Shown here: positions 1 through 11,061 of the stretch, piece by piece | Numbering within the stretch: position 1 is the first letter of the stretch | Layout of the letters: every line of letters begins with the position of its first letter | NCBI GenBank assembly: GCA_040285825.1 | Contig: JAUPSS010000003.1 | Coordinates: forward strand, 1-64,000 | Direction of reading: 5' to 3' | Source: Eukaryota sp. TZLM1-RC | Lineage: Eukaryota; Metamonada: BaSk clade | Length of the DNA: 64,000 nucleotides | The notes under the pieces: generated by a model | Database searches by the model: none | The model's input: the letters and a program-made list of their open reading frames with translations, nothing else | Told to the model about the DNA's origin: nothing | Translations under genes and position numbers: made by a program

Positions 1-2260
1 TAGTTTTAAGACCTGGTCTGAAAGCGCTTATAGGGTCATCATCGCTATTTAGAGTTGCGAAAGGGAGGAGAAAGTAATGAAGCAGAGAGAGACCTTTTAA
101 TTTGTCAACCAGAATGAAGACCAAGAAGGGCGACCATAGAAACACTAAGTGAAACGTTGGTGTGCAGTTCTGCAATTAACTTTTCAAATGATTGATATCT
201 ATGACAGTTTTCTTGCAGGCACCAGATTTGTAATAATATTGGATTAACACTATCTGTGGTTTCTGAAAATGTCATTCTTCATCTACAATGTCGTTTCATC
301 CCTTCCTTCCCATCCACATGCCTCGCTTAGCCATCAGATCATCACCAGTCAACGGTGGGTTGAAACTCTTATTGAGGATATTTCTAAGCTAAGGAGTCTA
401 GTGTTCAAAAGATAGTGCCATGCAATCTCCACAAGTGGTTTCTCAGTGAGAATATCTCATGTTGAAACCATTTCATCTTTAGGCATGCAAATAGGCTTTA
501 ATCCCGTCTCTATCGAAGGTAAAATATTTCTATAGGCCTCCAGGGTTCCACTTTGGCCGTCATTTGTATTCATCCCATCCTTCACGGTTGAGAAATCGAC
601 ACCAAATTGTGACAACTCTTGCGGCGATCTCACTTTTAAACGGAATGTTCCATCTACCTCCACTTTTCCAAAACCAAATGTCCTTTGATTTCAGCCATGT
701 TTTGGTGCAGGCATGACTGATCTCTTTTGCGACGAATGATGAAGCAATTACGTATGTAATAAAGCACCGATAAAGCCTTGCAATGTTTCCATAAAGATAT
801 CAATCTTGTTGCAATGCGGGCTCACATTCTATCAGTTGTTGGATACTGGTAGAGTCTAGGGCGATGGGATTCTGTGATTTTCTATATTGTCGTCAGGTGC
901 AATGGTGTGGTGCCGCTTTCATGCAATTTGCATTCCTGTGCAGTAACAATTTAAGTGATCGCATGGATTCAGCCTAGGGTGGGTGATATCATTTCTTTGT
1001 TTTATGGATTTAAACAAGGCCCGAAAGTTGATCGTCATTGGTCATTATATTTTCATGCATAGATTGGAATAACCACACAGATGTTGTTAGGGTTCGCTAT
1101 TTTCAAACCATCATTCAAAATTATGGATCATAGGGCTAGGCACTCATCGTTCTCCCATGGTGTCAGGACAGAGGCCATTGAAACCTGAGGTTTCGCTTTC
1201 GACTCAATTCACCGGCCTCAGTGCTCACAACGGTTCAATTCTGTGCGACCATTTTGGTGCTGTCGAAATTACCGTGGCTCATACCGACCTTGCGTATTAT
1301 GTGGCAAAATGCTTCTTGTTAGAAATGTTTAGATGATTTCTCCAGAAGTTGGTCAGGTTCTAGTATGGCAGAAATGTTTTCGATTGTTGGTCAAAATAAA
1401 ACTCTGCGTGGAGTGAATTGCCGGAAAGGAGTCGAGACATGTCAATTGCATTATTTTACTCAAGTGTATTCTTGAGAAACGACGAAATACGAAAACTGGA
1501 GATAAAGCTCTTATTTAAATGGTGTTGGAGGGTCAGATCTAAGAGACTGGAACCTAGCAGTGCCGCACTAGTAAATGGTTGTGCTCAAATCAACGATAAC
1601 CAGCATAGTGTTCTAAACCATTAGTTATAAAATGCAAGCTTCGCATCTTTGAAAAGGCACAAGATTCATCCGCTAAGGATATTCTGATTTAAAAGACTTC
1701 GCCATGGTTTTACATGAGACGTTGAGCTTGCATATGGGGTATCTATCATAATGACTACGGCTGTTCTTCTGAAGTAGGGCAAAGTTCCGGATCGTCGTGA
1801 GGATGGGCGCCAAACTCCAATATGGCCGATCAGTCGACTGTACGCCAGTCGTTGTTTTGACCAACCTATTTGTGGCAAAATTAGTGAGTTGCAAAAATGT
1901 TGCATTATTTGGTTGAATTGGCACTTGGATTATGAAGTAAAAACTTGGCTTATTCAAAATTGAAAATCCTGCTCTCGGAAATTTTTTAAAAAGCTATTCG
2001 CAATAGTTCTGCTGCTGCTTTTTGTTACTCAAAAACCTTTTATTTATGAACTAACAAACAAAAGAATGGCTTTTTGAACATGCGTTTTTCGTTGTTTTTA
2101 TAATAACAAATTTATTCAATTATTTACTATGTAAATATGTTGGCTTCCTCAGGCTTATATCATATGAAAAAATCAGACTTTTTATTGCATTAGACTTTTA
2201 GGCAGCAATAATTTTTGAGCCATTTTAAAGTCAAGGTATATCACAAATAACCTCAGCATT
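1..2260. other. unassigned region, no recognisable gene
   Basis: No gene can be recognised on either strand. The longest credible open stretch is on the minus strand at 457-663 (68 codons, first codon not ATG), and a plus-strand stretch at 1418-1624 is open. Both are flanked by stops in all frames and match no family I know. Base composition in 300-1600 is visibly richer in G+C than the AT-rich spacers elsewhere, which would fit old retroelement or decayed gene sequence, but that is inference. The last 300 bases are AT-rich spacer. Confidence 0.4.
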
Positions 2261-2449
2261 TATCACCAGCAAAAAAAACCAGCCAGCCAGTTATCTTTTG
2301 AACATTTCGAGACATCTCAGGGAAAGATACCTCTGACCTCACTCATTCACCTCACATGCTGCATCAGCAGAGTACACACCATACAACATACACAAGTAAG
2401 GATAACCGAGGCAACTGGACCCGGCCTCCACCTCCTCCTTAGCAGAAAA

Positions 2450-4130
2450 TACGAATGAGAGGGCGGGTCTCTCATTCCACAAAGAACGAGGTAACGAGAG
2501 ACGGACACCGGCTCCTTCTCCCCTCGAGAAAAGAGATTTGTCAACAAAAGGCAACGATAACGGACCCGGCTCCTGTCCCCTTCAAATATAGAATCTGTCA
2601 TAAAGGTAACGATATAAATCCCCACCTTAGACACGTCTTCACTAGAAGAATACAAAGAACTCCAATCTCAACTAGATGATATGGAAAGGGAAGACTGACC
2701 CATCAAAGGGTTGTATAACCTTCTGAAAAAGGACACGGAAGCTTCCCTTGAACCAACAGACTTCTGTTTATTCGAGCGAGTTCCCTCATCTGTGGAGGTT
2801 CATTAAAAGAGGCAAAAACGTAGGTTTCCAGATCCTCGGTATGGTTGGGGATGGACAAAGGGTAATTTAAAAACCCCTTAAATACGTGAAATGAGCTCAT
2901 CAAAACTCTAGACAATTTGAGCAGAGAAACTTTCCGGACGTAACTCGCAGGGCGCCAGTCCCAAACTCTCAGGTATGGATAAGAGAAACAAAGAGATCAT
3001 GGCCTTTCCTACCAAAGATAGAATGGATTGGAAGGGCCCCTCTTTTGAGATCAATGTGATAGGAAAATGAAAATAATTTCCATTGAGCAGAGAAGTAGGA
3101 CCGACTCGGAAGACATCCTACAATATAAACTTCCCTGCGTGGTTCGATCCCAGATTTGATACTGAAATCCACAGGTATACGGAACTGACGAGGGAGCTCC
3201 CATATTTTAGGCAATTTATGGAGCAAGAATACAGTAGTGAACCGGACAAGCTCGAACCTATAACACCCTGGTTCGATGCAGACTCCTTAAAATAACATAC
3301 ATACGGAACGATCATCGGTATCCACTGTAGGAGTTGTCCACATAACAATATTCAACAACATGGCAACTCCTTGACTAAACAACGAGACTTTAGAGCAATG
3401 GTAGACGGGGAGATCCATCTACACCTCTCCACCTTCCTAAATTACCATTTGTGGATCCTATTATATCAGAGAAAAAGCCAACCTCTACAAGTTTGGTCGA
3501 TTAACAGCATACCAGATCATGTTCCAACAGTAAACGTCCCTGAACTTGTAGAGAGACGAAACGCTGTTCAACAAAAAGAACCAACTTCCACTCAACCTAT
3601 GACGGGCGACATTCGAGAAGACATTGAGCTAAACGGGGCAGCTGTTGGAGAAACGGCTCCCCTCAGCCTCCTGAAAGAACTTTTTGACAGATCTATGCGT
3701 CTCGAGGACTTCAATCCTCTAGCACAGCTTTAGATATGAGCATAGCTAGCATTCTCCATAAACAAATTGATCCACATTCAAAAGATAGCAACTACAAAGA
3801 CCTCCACTTATCCGCAGAAGACCCAATCAACAAAAGGTCGATCATAGCGTTTTCTACTAAAAATTTTAGACTTGGGATAAATACAGGCGAAAGATAACTA
3901 ATAGAAGTTTTGAAGCCCCAGGACAGTCAGATTGGACAAGGGCCTACCTCATAGCCACCCAGCTATTTGGAGAAGGCCAGACAGAACTTACACCGGAAAG
4001 AGTTAGAGACCCTCATTCCCCATATACGAGACAAGATCAACAGAGACTGGGGATGCAACTTCAGAATTTGCACCAGCCAAAAAGGGAAAACAAGGACTGT
4101 TTTTGCAGCTCCATAACGACCACGTAAGCA
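2450..4130 (+). pseudogene. decayed GC-richer open reading frame, possibly retroelement Gag
   Basis: Plus-strand coding-like stretches at 2455-2679, 3083-3292 and 3371-3733, and a less open tail to about 4130, are separated by stops and frame changes and look like one decayed protein. The text contains charged, proline-containing sequence (for example AWFDPRFDTEIHRY) and a tail rich in E, P and T before a stop at 3733. Composition is richer in G+C than the spacers and resembles the LTR-element region beyond 58.7 kb, so a Gag-like structural protein of a retroelement is the leading guess. There is no zinc knuckle, protease or polymerase next to it. No homology is claimed; an unknown cellular gene or an old integrated viral gene cannot be excluded. 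Confidence 0.35.
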
Positions 4131-4389
4131 CAACTTTCGGATAACTTTTGATTTTTAGTTTTTCATTTCCAAAATAAAACATTTTTGTTTTTCTTGCAAA
4201 ATGTTTTTAGGAGGATGAAATATTCCACTTATTGTATGTTAATTCAAAAAGTAAAGTACGCACTTCAATGAAAAAGGAATTGTACTGGCGGGATTAATAC
4301 CCCTGGAATCTAAATTGGTGGTCGAAATGTGTCAGCAGCTTCACAATTGGTAAAATACCAAAGTTTTCCACCATTCTTGATTCTGTAAT

Positions 4390-5070
4390 GGCTTTTTGCA
4401 GAATGGACAACAAAGATTATTATTTTCAAAAAGGGAAGGTCAGTGAGCATTGGGAGCATTTAAAGGAAAAGGTCAGCGGGTTCGCTACTTTCAGCTCAAT
4501 TCAAATCAACATTGACTGGAACGGAACACTGCAGAGTTTTTCAGTAGAATTTAATTCAATTTCTTTTTTTTAGGGTTTGTTCTCGAATTATGACCGCTGA
4601 TACCACAAATTGAACATTTTATAGAACTTTTTAAACATGTTGGTTTGACGCAAAAATTTAAAGGAAACATGTTTTGCAAATTTTTTAGTAGTTGACTCGT
4701 TTTTGAACAGGAAAACGAAAAGACAACATGCGAGCCATTTTTATTATTTGGAACAGTTTTTTGCACTTCTTCCGATTTCCCATGGTGAAAACAGTTTAAT
4801 AGACTTAAAATTATTGACTGAACGTGCAAGAGAACGTAGAGAACGTAATTGTGATTTACAAGAGTGGAATAGGTGCCAATTCTGAAATTTTTGGAAATTT
4901 TTGTAGAAATTTTTGAAGAGAGATTAGGGTGTGCATTATTAGAGATGATGAAAAAGAATAAGGGAAGAAGTGAAGCGGACGTAGAAAGATTCACGAAGGT
5001 ATCATCTGGTGTCCTTCTTTCAACAAATTTAGCATCCCAATTAGTGTCTCTTTGCCACTATCAGAACTCA
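4390..5070 (-). mobile_element. 5' fragment of RLE-type non-LTR retrotransposon
   Basis: A minus-strand open stretch (4551-4994, 147 codons) ends in a zinc-knuckle-like motif CSICGISGHNSRT, where the last cysteine of C-x2-C-x4-H-x4-C has become Asn. The sequence around it parallels the 5' portion of the non-LTR element starting at 11,062, including the knuckle written there as CSICGFSGHNSRTCP across a frameshift. It is a truncated 5' piece with no reverse transcriptase. Orientation is opposite to most other copies in the window. Confidence 0.6.
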
Positions 5071-5389
5071 TCAAGGAGCGTGTAACAGCTTAAAAAGAAA
5101 CAGAGACTGATATGAAGTTGAATGTTGAAGTATGAGGAAAATAGTTTCCATTTTTGGTTTACCTTTCATGTAAATATGATTGAGATCATAACCCTTCAAT
5201 ATTTGTAGTATGAATTAGCTGTTGCTTCTTCTTGTAAAGATTGTTGATTAAGGAGGTTATTGGTATCGATTAATGGACTGAAATCTCCATAAAATTTAAC
5301 TTTTAAAACTGGTGAATTTATATTAATTTTATCATTGCGTTGCAGAGCCAACCTGTTAAGATACAGGGTGGCTTTCAATCCTTCTTCTT

Positions 5390-6326
5390 ATGTCCCAGAG
5401 GAAATACGATGCAAACTCTTGTATTTTTGTTGCCAACATAGCTGAATCTCCCAAAATTGAAGAGGATCTTCGTGCAACCTTTGTGCCTTTTGGTCCAATT
5501 GAGCGCGTCCGTATTATCGCGGATAAGTCTGGTGCTTTTTATGCTTTTATCCAGTACAATGATCCTCAACACGCTAAAAACGCATTGTCCCACTCTCAAA
5601 ACTTGTATCTCTATGGCAGGTCTCTTCGATGCGAGCCTGCACAGACTAATACGACATTATTTATGTATGATCTATATCCATGAGCTAATCTCATTGCAAA
5701 GGATTGGTCGTCAAACCAGTCAAGAAGATATAAGAATCATTTTTCTCCCCCTTTGGACCGATCGAGAAAATAACGATAGTACGCGACAATATGACTCAGT
5801 TGAGCAAAGGCTGTGGTTTTTGTCAAGTACTCCTTTAGAAGGACGCAATAAGGGCACTCACTAATGTCCGGAAGTCTAAAAATCATGGGTGGTCGAGTGG
5901 AGTAACACTGCTCACAATGCTCGCAATTCACCAAGCAAGCAAAGTCCCTACTCCCCCTTGAGTGCTAGTCCCAATGTACATTCCTCGCTTTTTCTGGGAT
6001 TATTATAAAAAGGAAGCAGACTGTTTAGATGATATCGATTCTTTGAGTAAGTCGCCACCACCACTGCGACGGACAACATCTTTACAATTTATCCATCACT
6101 TTCACAACCTCACATGCTCGGAACTGAACCTTCATCTGCTCCTACATGTACGAACAGAGTCTTGACTGATCGAGACACTAATTGTGATGGATTGTTTAAA
6201 CTCACCGGATTAGAATTGTCTGGTGAAGATGATTCTTCCTCTACTGACAGTTCAATTAATGATGTAGACACTCCAGTAATTGATTTGGAATCTTCTTTGA
6301 AATTTCTACCTAACCATTTTAGTTAA
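5390..6326 (+). pseudogene. two-RRM RNA-binding protein, decayed
   Basis: The first RNA-recognition motif is intact at 5390-5680: RNP2-like CIFVANI at residues 11-17 and an RNP1-like segment GAFYAFIQYNDP near residues 48-59. A linker leads to the second RRM (RNP2-like TTLFMYDL, then FGPIEKITIVRDN and GCGFVKYSF), but reading it needs several frame changes between 5680 and 5830 and there is a stop right after the first domain. The C-terminal tail is open again at 6114-6326, acidic and Ser/Thr-rich, ending at TAA. Short introns could explain one or two frame changes, but I see no clean GT-AG pair, so I call it a pseudogene. Proteins of this layout bind single-stranded RNA; the specific role is unknown. 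Confidence 0.6.
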
Positions 6327-6900
6327 GAATTTGTGTATAGATTTTTTTATTTTTGTAAATATTTAAATATTTGTTTTTCAGTTTTCATTAATCATCAATG
6401 CTATATTACCAAAAAACGTTAGTTTTTGTTGGTACACTGAATAGTCTGGTTTTTCATTTACTGAAGTCAAAATGAAAAAGAGTTTCTCGACCAACTCCGC
6501 TGTGTCATGCGTCATGGCCGTTGTTATTGAAATTGTTTACTAGTCGCGAGGGACAAACTGTCCTCTTCATCCCCTCAAAAATCTCTAATCAATTATCATT
6601 TTTATTAATAACATGATCGACCTAGATAATTACAAAGCTAGATTTGAACTATTCAAAAAGTTTAACAGAGTCTTTCCTAAAAATGTCAACAGTACTATTA
6701 ACTACAACTAACCCCAAGTATACTTAACCATCCAATCAATCAAATCATCATTGACTTCAAAAGAACTAATTTCGATAGGAACTGCAACGGGTAAAAGACC
6801 AGTAATAGTAAAGTTCCTTATAAACTGCCTTAGCACTTTGGGACTAGGGGTGTGTTCATCAGCTCGGGAAATGGTTTTCAAAGATCCCCCAAAGTGGCAA
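6327..6900. other. spacer with short ambiguous open stretches
   Basis: AT-rich to about 6600. A short plus-strand open stretch begins at ATG 6614 (about 32 codons). Between 6714 and 6900 both strands are open for about 60 codons, so coding direction cannot be decided. The minus-strand reading could be the tail of the decayed gene at 6901-8557. No RNA gene was recognised. Confidence 0.3.
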
Positions 6901-8557
6901 TTAACTTTGAAATAGTAGTGAATGAATGTCCATTGATGATATTTTCAATGGTTTAAAATAAACTGAAAGATTCAGCTTCAAAAATCTTTTTTTCAAATTA
7001 CTTTCAAGATTGGAGAAATCATCTTCGGACACCAATAAAGAATAAATGAAATGATCGAGTGAAAGAATACTGATGGTGAACAATATTGCTGAAAAATTTT
7101 TAACAAAAGTCCAAGTAGGTCAAAATTGTTGATTGAAACGCTCAGAAAGCGTGGACTTGATAAAAATTTGAATAAATCAAGATACTTTGAAGCGACAACA
7201 TGATGCAAATTCTTTAAAAAGGAGATATATTGTGTAAAAACAACTAAGAATCCCTTACATAGCTCAAAAATTCTTTAAATTTCCTGCAATTAACTTATGT
7301 AAAACTAAAAGAAACAAATCCCCAAGAACTCCAGAAATATTTGGCAACTCTGGAATTTTTTTAATGGACTTGAAAGGGAGAGTACTTAAAAGCAACAGAA
7401 AAAAATTCCTATCATGGCTTAATAAAGGAAAAATGTAAACAAATAACCAATGATTTTTGAAGTAACTTATCATTGTCCAAATCAGGACAATATTAGACAG
7501 GGGCAATAAAAGTGACTCCAAAGCGACTGTTGAAGTAATAAAAGAAAAAAACTCCTGATGAATATAGGCAATTTTTAGGAACAATAAAAGGGCCTCTTGG
7601 TCCAGAACAACATCAATTGATTCATCAAGGGTTTCCGATTTTTGTGACGACTGGGTTGCTAAAAAGTGTTAAAAACCCCGACAACAGAAACGAAAAGTCA
7701 TGAGGTTGAATTGACTTGATACAAGAGGTGAATGCGGTTTCCTCAAAGTCAAGTAAAATCAAAAAGTAATTGGATTGAAACTTCAAATACTGCTGGTTTA
7801 TAATCTTTAGCAAAAAGTACTAAAAATTTTTAAATTTTTGATCCCCTTTTGAAGTTAATAACAGTATTAAATAATGAACAGATGAAAACATTAATCAAAT
7901 TATGCTGAGAATTCTTGAAAGAGTCCAAATAAAATAGATTATCTGGCTGATAAGAGTAGACAAGACAAGAAAGAAGAATGCAACGAAGGACAACACCCGG
8001 TTAAGGTCAGTGAAAGAAGGGTGAGACACCGGATTTGAAGACCACAAGCCTGTGGACCATATCAGATCTGCAAAGACGTCAAGCCTGGCAGAGGATGAAA
8101 CAGTAAACCCAGGATGAAAGCAAAGAGATAAAAGGAGGTCGGTAAAAGAAGGTGTTTCGAAAGATAATGCATGTAGAAATGGAACGAAACTGGTTAGGAA
8201 GCGGAGGATGCCTAGAGCCTGTTTGGTAGGAAACGGTGAGATAGACTGATAAGATGACAATTCTTGGTGGCATCTTGTGAGTAATGTGTGGATATTGGAT
8301 GGTAGATTAGAAACAATATATGAAACATCTAGAGACTCAATAAGCCCATGGAAGTCCTCAACTTCAGAAAAAAGGTCAAAGATAGACGCCCAAAACAGTT
8401 CCTCGGTCTCAGAAACTGTTTCCTTTGAGAAACCGTTCCAAAGGAAGAGAGGACGTGGAGTTGGTGTTTCCCATTCTTTACAATAAGGGGAAACAATATA
8501 AATTTTGTTCCAAAAATCAACTGAGGATCGCTTTTTTTGAGTGGGTTGTGAGTACAA
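6901..8557 (-). pseudogene. decayed Leu/Phe/Ser-rich helical protein, unrecognised
   Basis: A 220-codon minus-strand frame (7895-8557) is the longest open frame outside recognised genes in this part of the window, and further open stretches follow in the same direction (7625-7813, 7264-7584, 6993-7208, 6901-7083) in different frames. All are rich in Leu, Phe, Ser and Ile and look like helical-repeat protein, not transposon sequence. Motifs such as LLLSLCFHPGFTVSSSARL suggest an Armadillo/HEAT-like solenoid, but this is an impression only. Repeated frame changes without clear short GT-AG introns suggest a disabled gene; a multi-intron gene is the alternative. There is no diagnostic domain. Confidence 0.4.
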
Positions 8558-8974
8558 ACTTTTTACTCACTCAGCTTTCCTCACCCCACAAAACGCTCTT
8601 TCACAAATTATAAATAGCCTTTATTGACAAAGAAGTAGGGCTAAACCCGTCTGTAGTTCTATATCAGTTCGTCTTGTACACAATAAGATCAACCTTAGCT
8701 TCTTTTGTAACAGAAGAGATATGATGTCATCACAACAACTTCATAAGCAGAGACCTTATACGTCTTACATCAACCTGCTTTCTTTTTGGGACAGAATGTC
8801 TATATCAATAAACTTTTGTAGTATTGAGCTTTTTTTATTGCCATAACATTTAACAAAACTAACAAACAGACAGTCACTATTATTTATGGGGTATACATAC
8901 GACATGTTGTTGTCTTCACAAGAGCTTGCGTCCTTAAGGGTCCATGCATCTGAGGACACTAAGGTTAGGGCCTG

Positions 8975-9965
8975 TTATACCTATATGTTTTCTTAACAAA
9001 CCACAAACTTATATAGCTCAATACTTCTGCATTTCACAGTCAACTCTTAGTCGCTGGTTACAGGCTGCTTTTTAACAAATCAATCAAATGAAACTCCAAA
9101 TTCACGCCTAATGTTGTCAACTGCAGAGGTATCCTTTATTGTTTCTTTGGTCAAAGAAGACCCTTTGCTTTACCTTAGGGAAATTAAGCAAGCCCTTTAT
9201 GAGACATTGTGGTCGTAAATGTTCAATAAGTACGATTCACCGCACACTTATCAGCAATGGCTTTTCACGAAAAAGATGTAGATCCATGATAAGAAAAGGC
9301 TAAGGTAACACTTATTTTTAGCTTTTTGAAAAAAACAGCTTTCCATTAATTTAGGTATAGTTTTGACATATCAATTAGTGTTTGTAGATGAAATTAGCTT
9401 TAGAAAAGAACATTTCACTAGATTATATGGAAGAAGCCCAAAGAACGAACCTGTTGCGGCTGAAAATGGATTGATTAATGTCGACCAAATCTCCTTGGCA
9501 GTTGCAATTGACCAGAATGGCTATTTGTTTCATCATTTGCAGGAAGGACAATTTTTTTCGTTTAGAATACATTAGTTTTTCTAAAAAGACATTCTGCGTT
9601 TAGGATTTTTGAGAACAAACACTAGCAGCCGAAGTGTATTAATTGTTGATGGATGTAGAATTCATCTGTCACCCTTTATAACCGCTGCTTTGAACAAAAT
9701 GGGCATTTTTATATCGTATTACCACCATATTGCCCTAGAATCAAATCCTATTGAGGCGTACTTTTCGGTTTTAAGAAAAAAATATTCGTGATGCTTCTCA
9801 CCAAATCAAAGGCAAAAAAGTTCCATTGAGATTATTCAAACAGTTTTACCACAGCTTAAGTTCGATTGTACTGCTCTCTTCAATCATAGTGGGTGGATTG
9901 ATTATCAACTGTATGAGTCTCCATATTTATCTGAGAATATGTCTGAGTATATATTAGACCATTAG
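8975..9965 (+). mobile_element. Tc1/mariner-superfamily transposase remnant
   Basis: Plus-strand fragments follow the order of an IS630/Tc1/mariner transposase. A helix-turn-helix-like N-terminus is at about 9030-9300 (ISQSTLSRWLQAA, then a second HTH-like stretch in a shifted frame). A catalytic core follows: VFVDEISF (first Asp) at about 9380, LIVDGCRIHL (second Asp with the conserved His) at about 9640, and the hallmark NPIEAYFSVLRKKY (catalytic Glu or Asp position) at about 9745-9788. Stops and frameshifts at 9577-9608 and elsewhere make it inactive. I could not identify terminal inverted repeats or a TA duplication. It lies between two decayed minus-strand genes. Confidence 0.75.
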
Positions 9966-9988
9966 TTCAAAAATAAAATTGTTTATCA

Positions 9989-11011
9989 TTAGGGAAATAA
10001 CTGTCGCTGTGCAAGACCTGCATTCACTATTTCTTCGTTAGAACTATTTGATTGTGTTGCAGGCGGAGAACAAAAATCGTTTTCTACTCTTGGCATTCTG
10101 AAAAAAGGAGCATGGGGGTCATCAGCATCATCAACCTGATCTAAAGGCACGCTCAGCAAGTGGTATAAGTCTTGCACGACATGGAGATCTTCTTTTAAGA
10201 GACTGACAAAAGCCTGCAACTTTTTTAAACAATATAGTTCTTTGAACTTCCTCAAAACGGTTTCTCTTAGCATCAATCCGAAGTAGTTCACGTGATAACA
10301 TTTGTGCGACAGCATTTCAAAGTTTTTCATCTTCGTCATCACTTTCGGGTTGATTGACAGAATTGAAAAAAATCGAGATAAATCGGTAGGTATAATAGTA
10401 GAAGAAGCCTCACGCTTCTCCACAAGAGAGGCCCTGTATTTCCAAATGGCTAATGGAGCCGATACACCTGCGTTGAGCTCTTTCAAGTCTTCAACTGGCA
10501 TTTGGATAACCTCTTGTTGTACCTGCTCTTGCTGCCACATTTTTGTAGGTCTCCTTGTCCACATCAATGGGGTTGACCTTGATTGTAAAGGCTACACCCT
10601 CCCCACTGTGCGCAGAAATCCATCCAGCTATCGTGGAGGTTACTCCTGGACGAAACTGGCTGCCGGTTGACTTGTATTTGACTTCAAGTTGCCAGTCACT
10701 GTTAAACTTCTTTTTCTTTGCAGACAATTGGGAGTGGAAAAAAATTGATGAGCAGCTTCCTGAAGTTCTACTGCGGTAAAGCAGTTGTCATAATAAAGAG
10801 ATATTTCCTGTTGAAAGAAGGCACGGGCACCTTTGTACAGTTGTAGCATCAGTTGTACCTTGATGGAGGATGCATTGGCTTTACTGAGGAAAGAAAACAT
10901 AAATTTATTGAGTGAGTGAAAAGACAAGCAATGTGTTGATAATTCATTTGAATTGAAAATCACATAATCATTTTTTTCTTTTTTTCTCCCTCCCTTAGTC
11001 AACCCTTTCAT
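9989..11011 (-). pseudogene. decayed hypothetical protein
   Basis: Three overlapping minus-strand open stretches (10640-11011, 10491-10727, 9989-10567) join as one protein through two single-base frame changes, near 10,720 and 10,560. The C-terminal part is 192 codons long with a natural-looking stop. The N-terminal part is helical and aromatic-rich (LQLYKGARAFFQQEISLYYD), the middle is polar and glycine-containing, and the C-terminus is acidic. I do not recognise the family; a transposon-encoded accessory protein or a cellular gene are both possible. No splice signals that would restore the frame were evident. The start of a non-LTR element (11,062, opposite strand) lies just beyond its 5' end. 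Confidence 0.4.
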
Positions 11012-11061
11012 ATTTCACTTTCTGTCAAAGCGTCAAAGTCGTACTGTTTCTCTGTCAAAAC

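Noticed and set aside
3130-3280. tRNA-like GGTTCGATCC and GGTTCGATGC
   Set aside because: They lie inside an open reading frame and lack the partner stems, anticodon loop and A-box of a tRNA. No tRNA or rRNA gene was found anywhere in the window.
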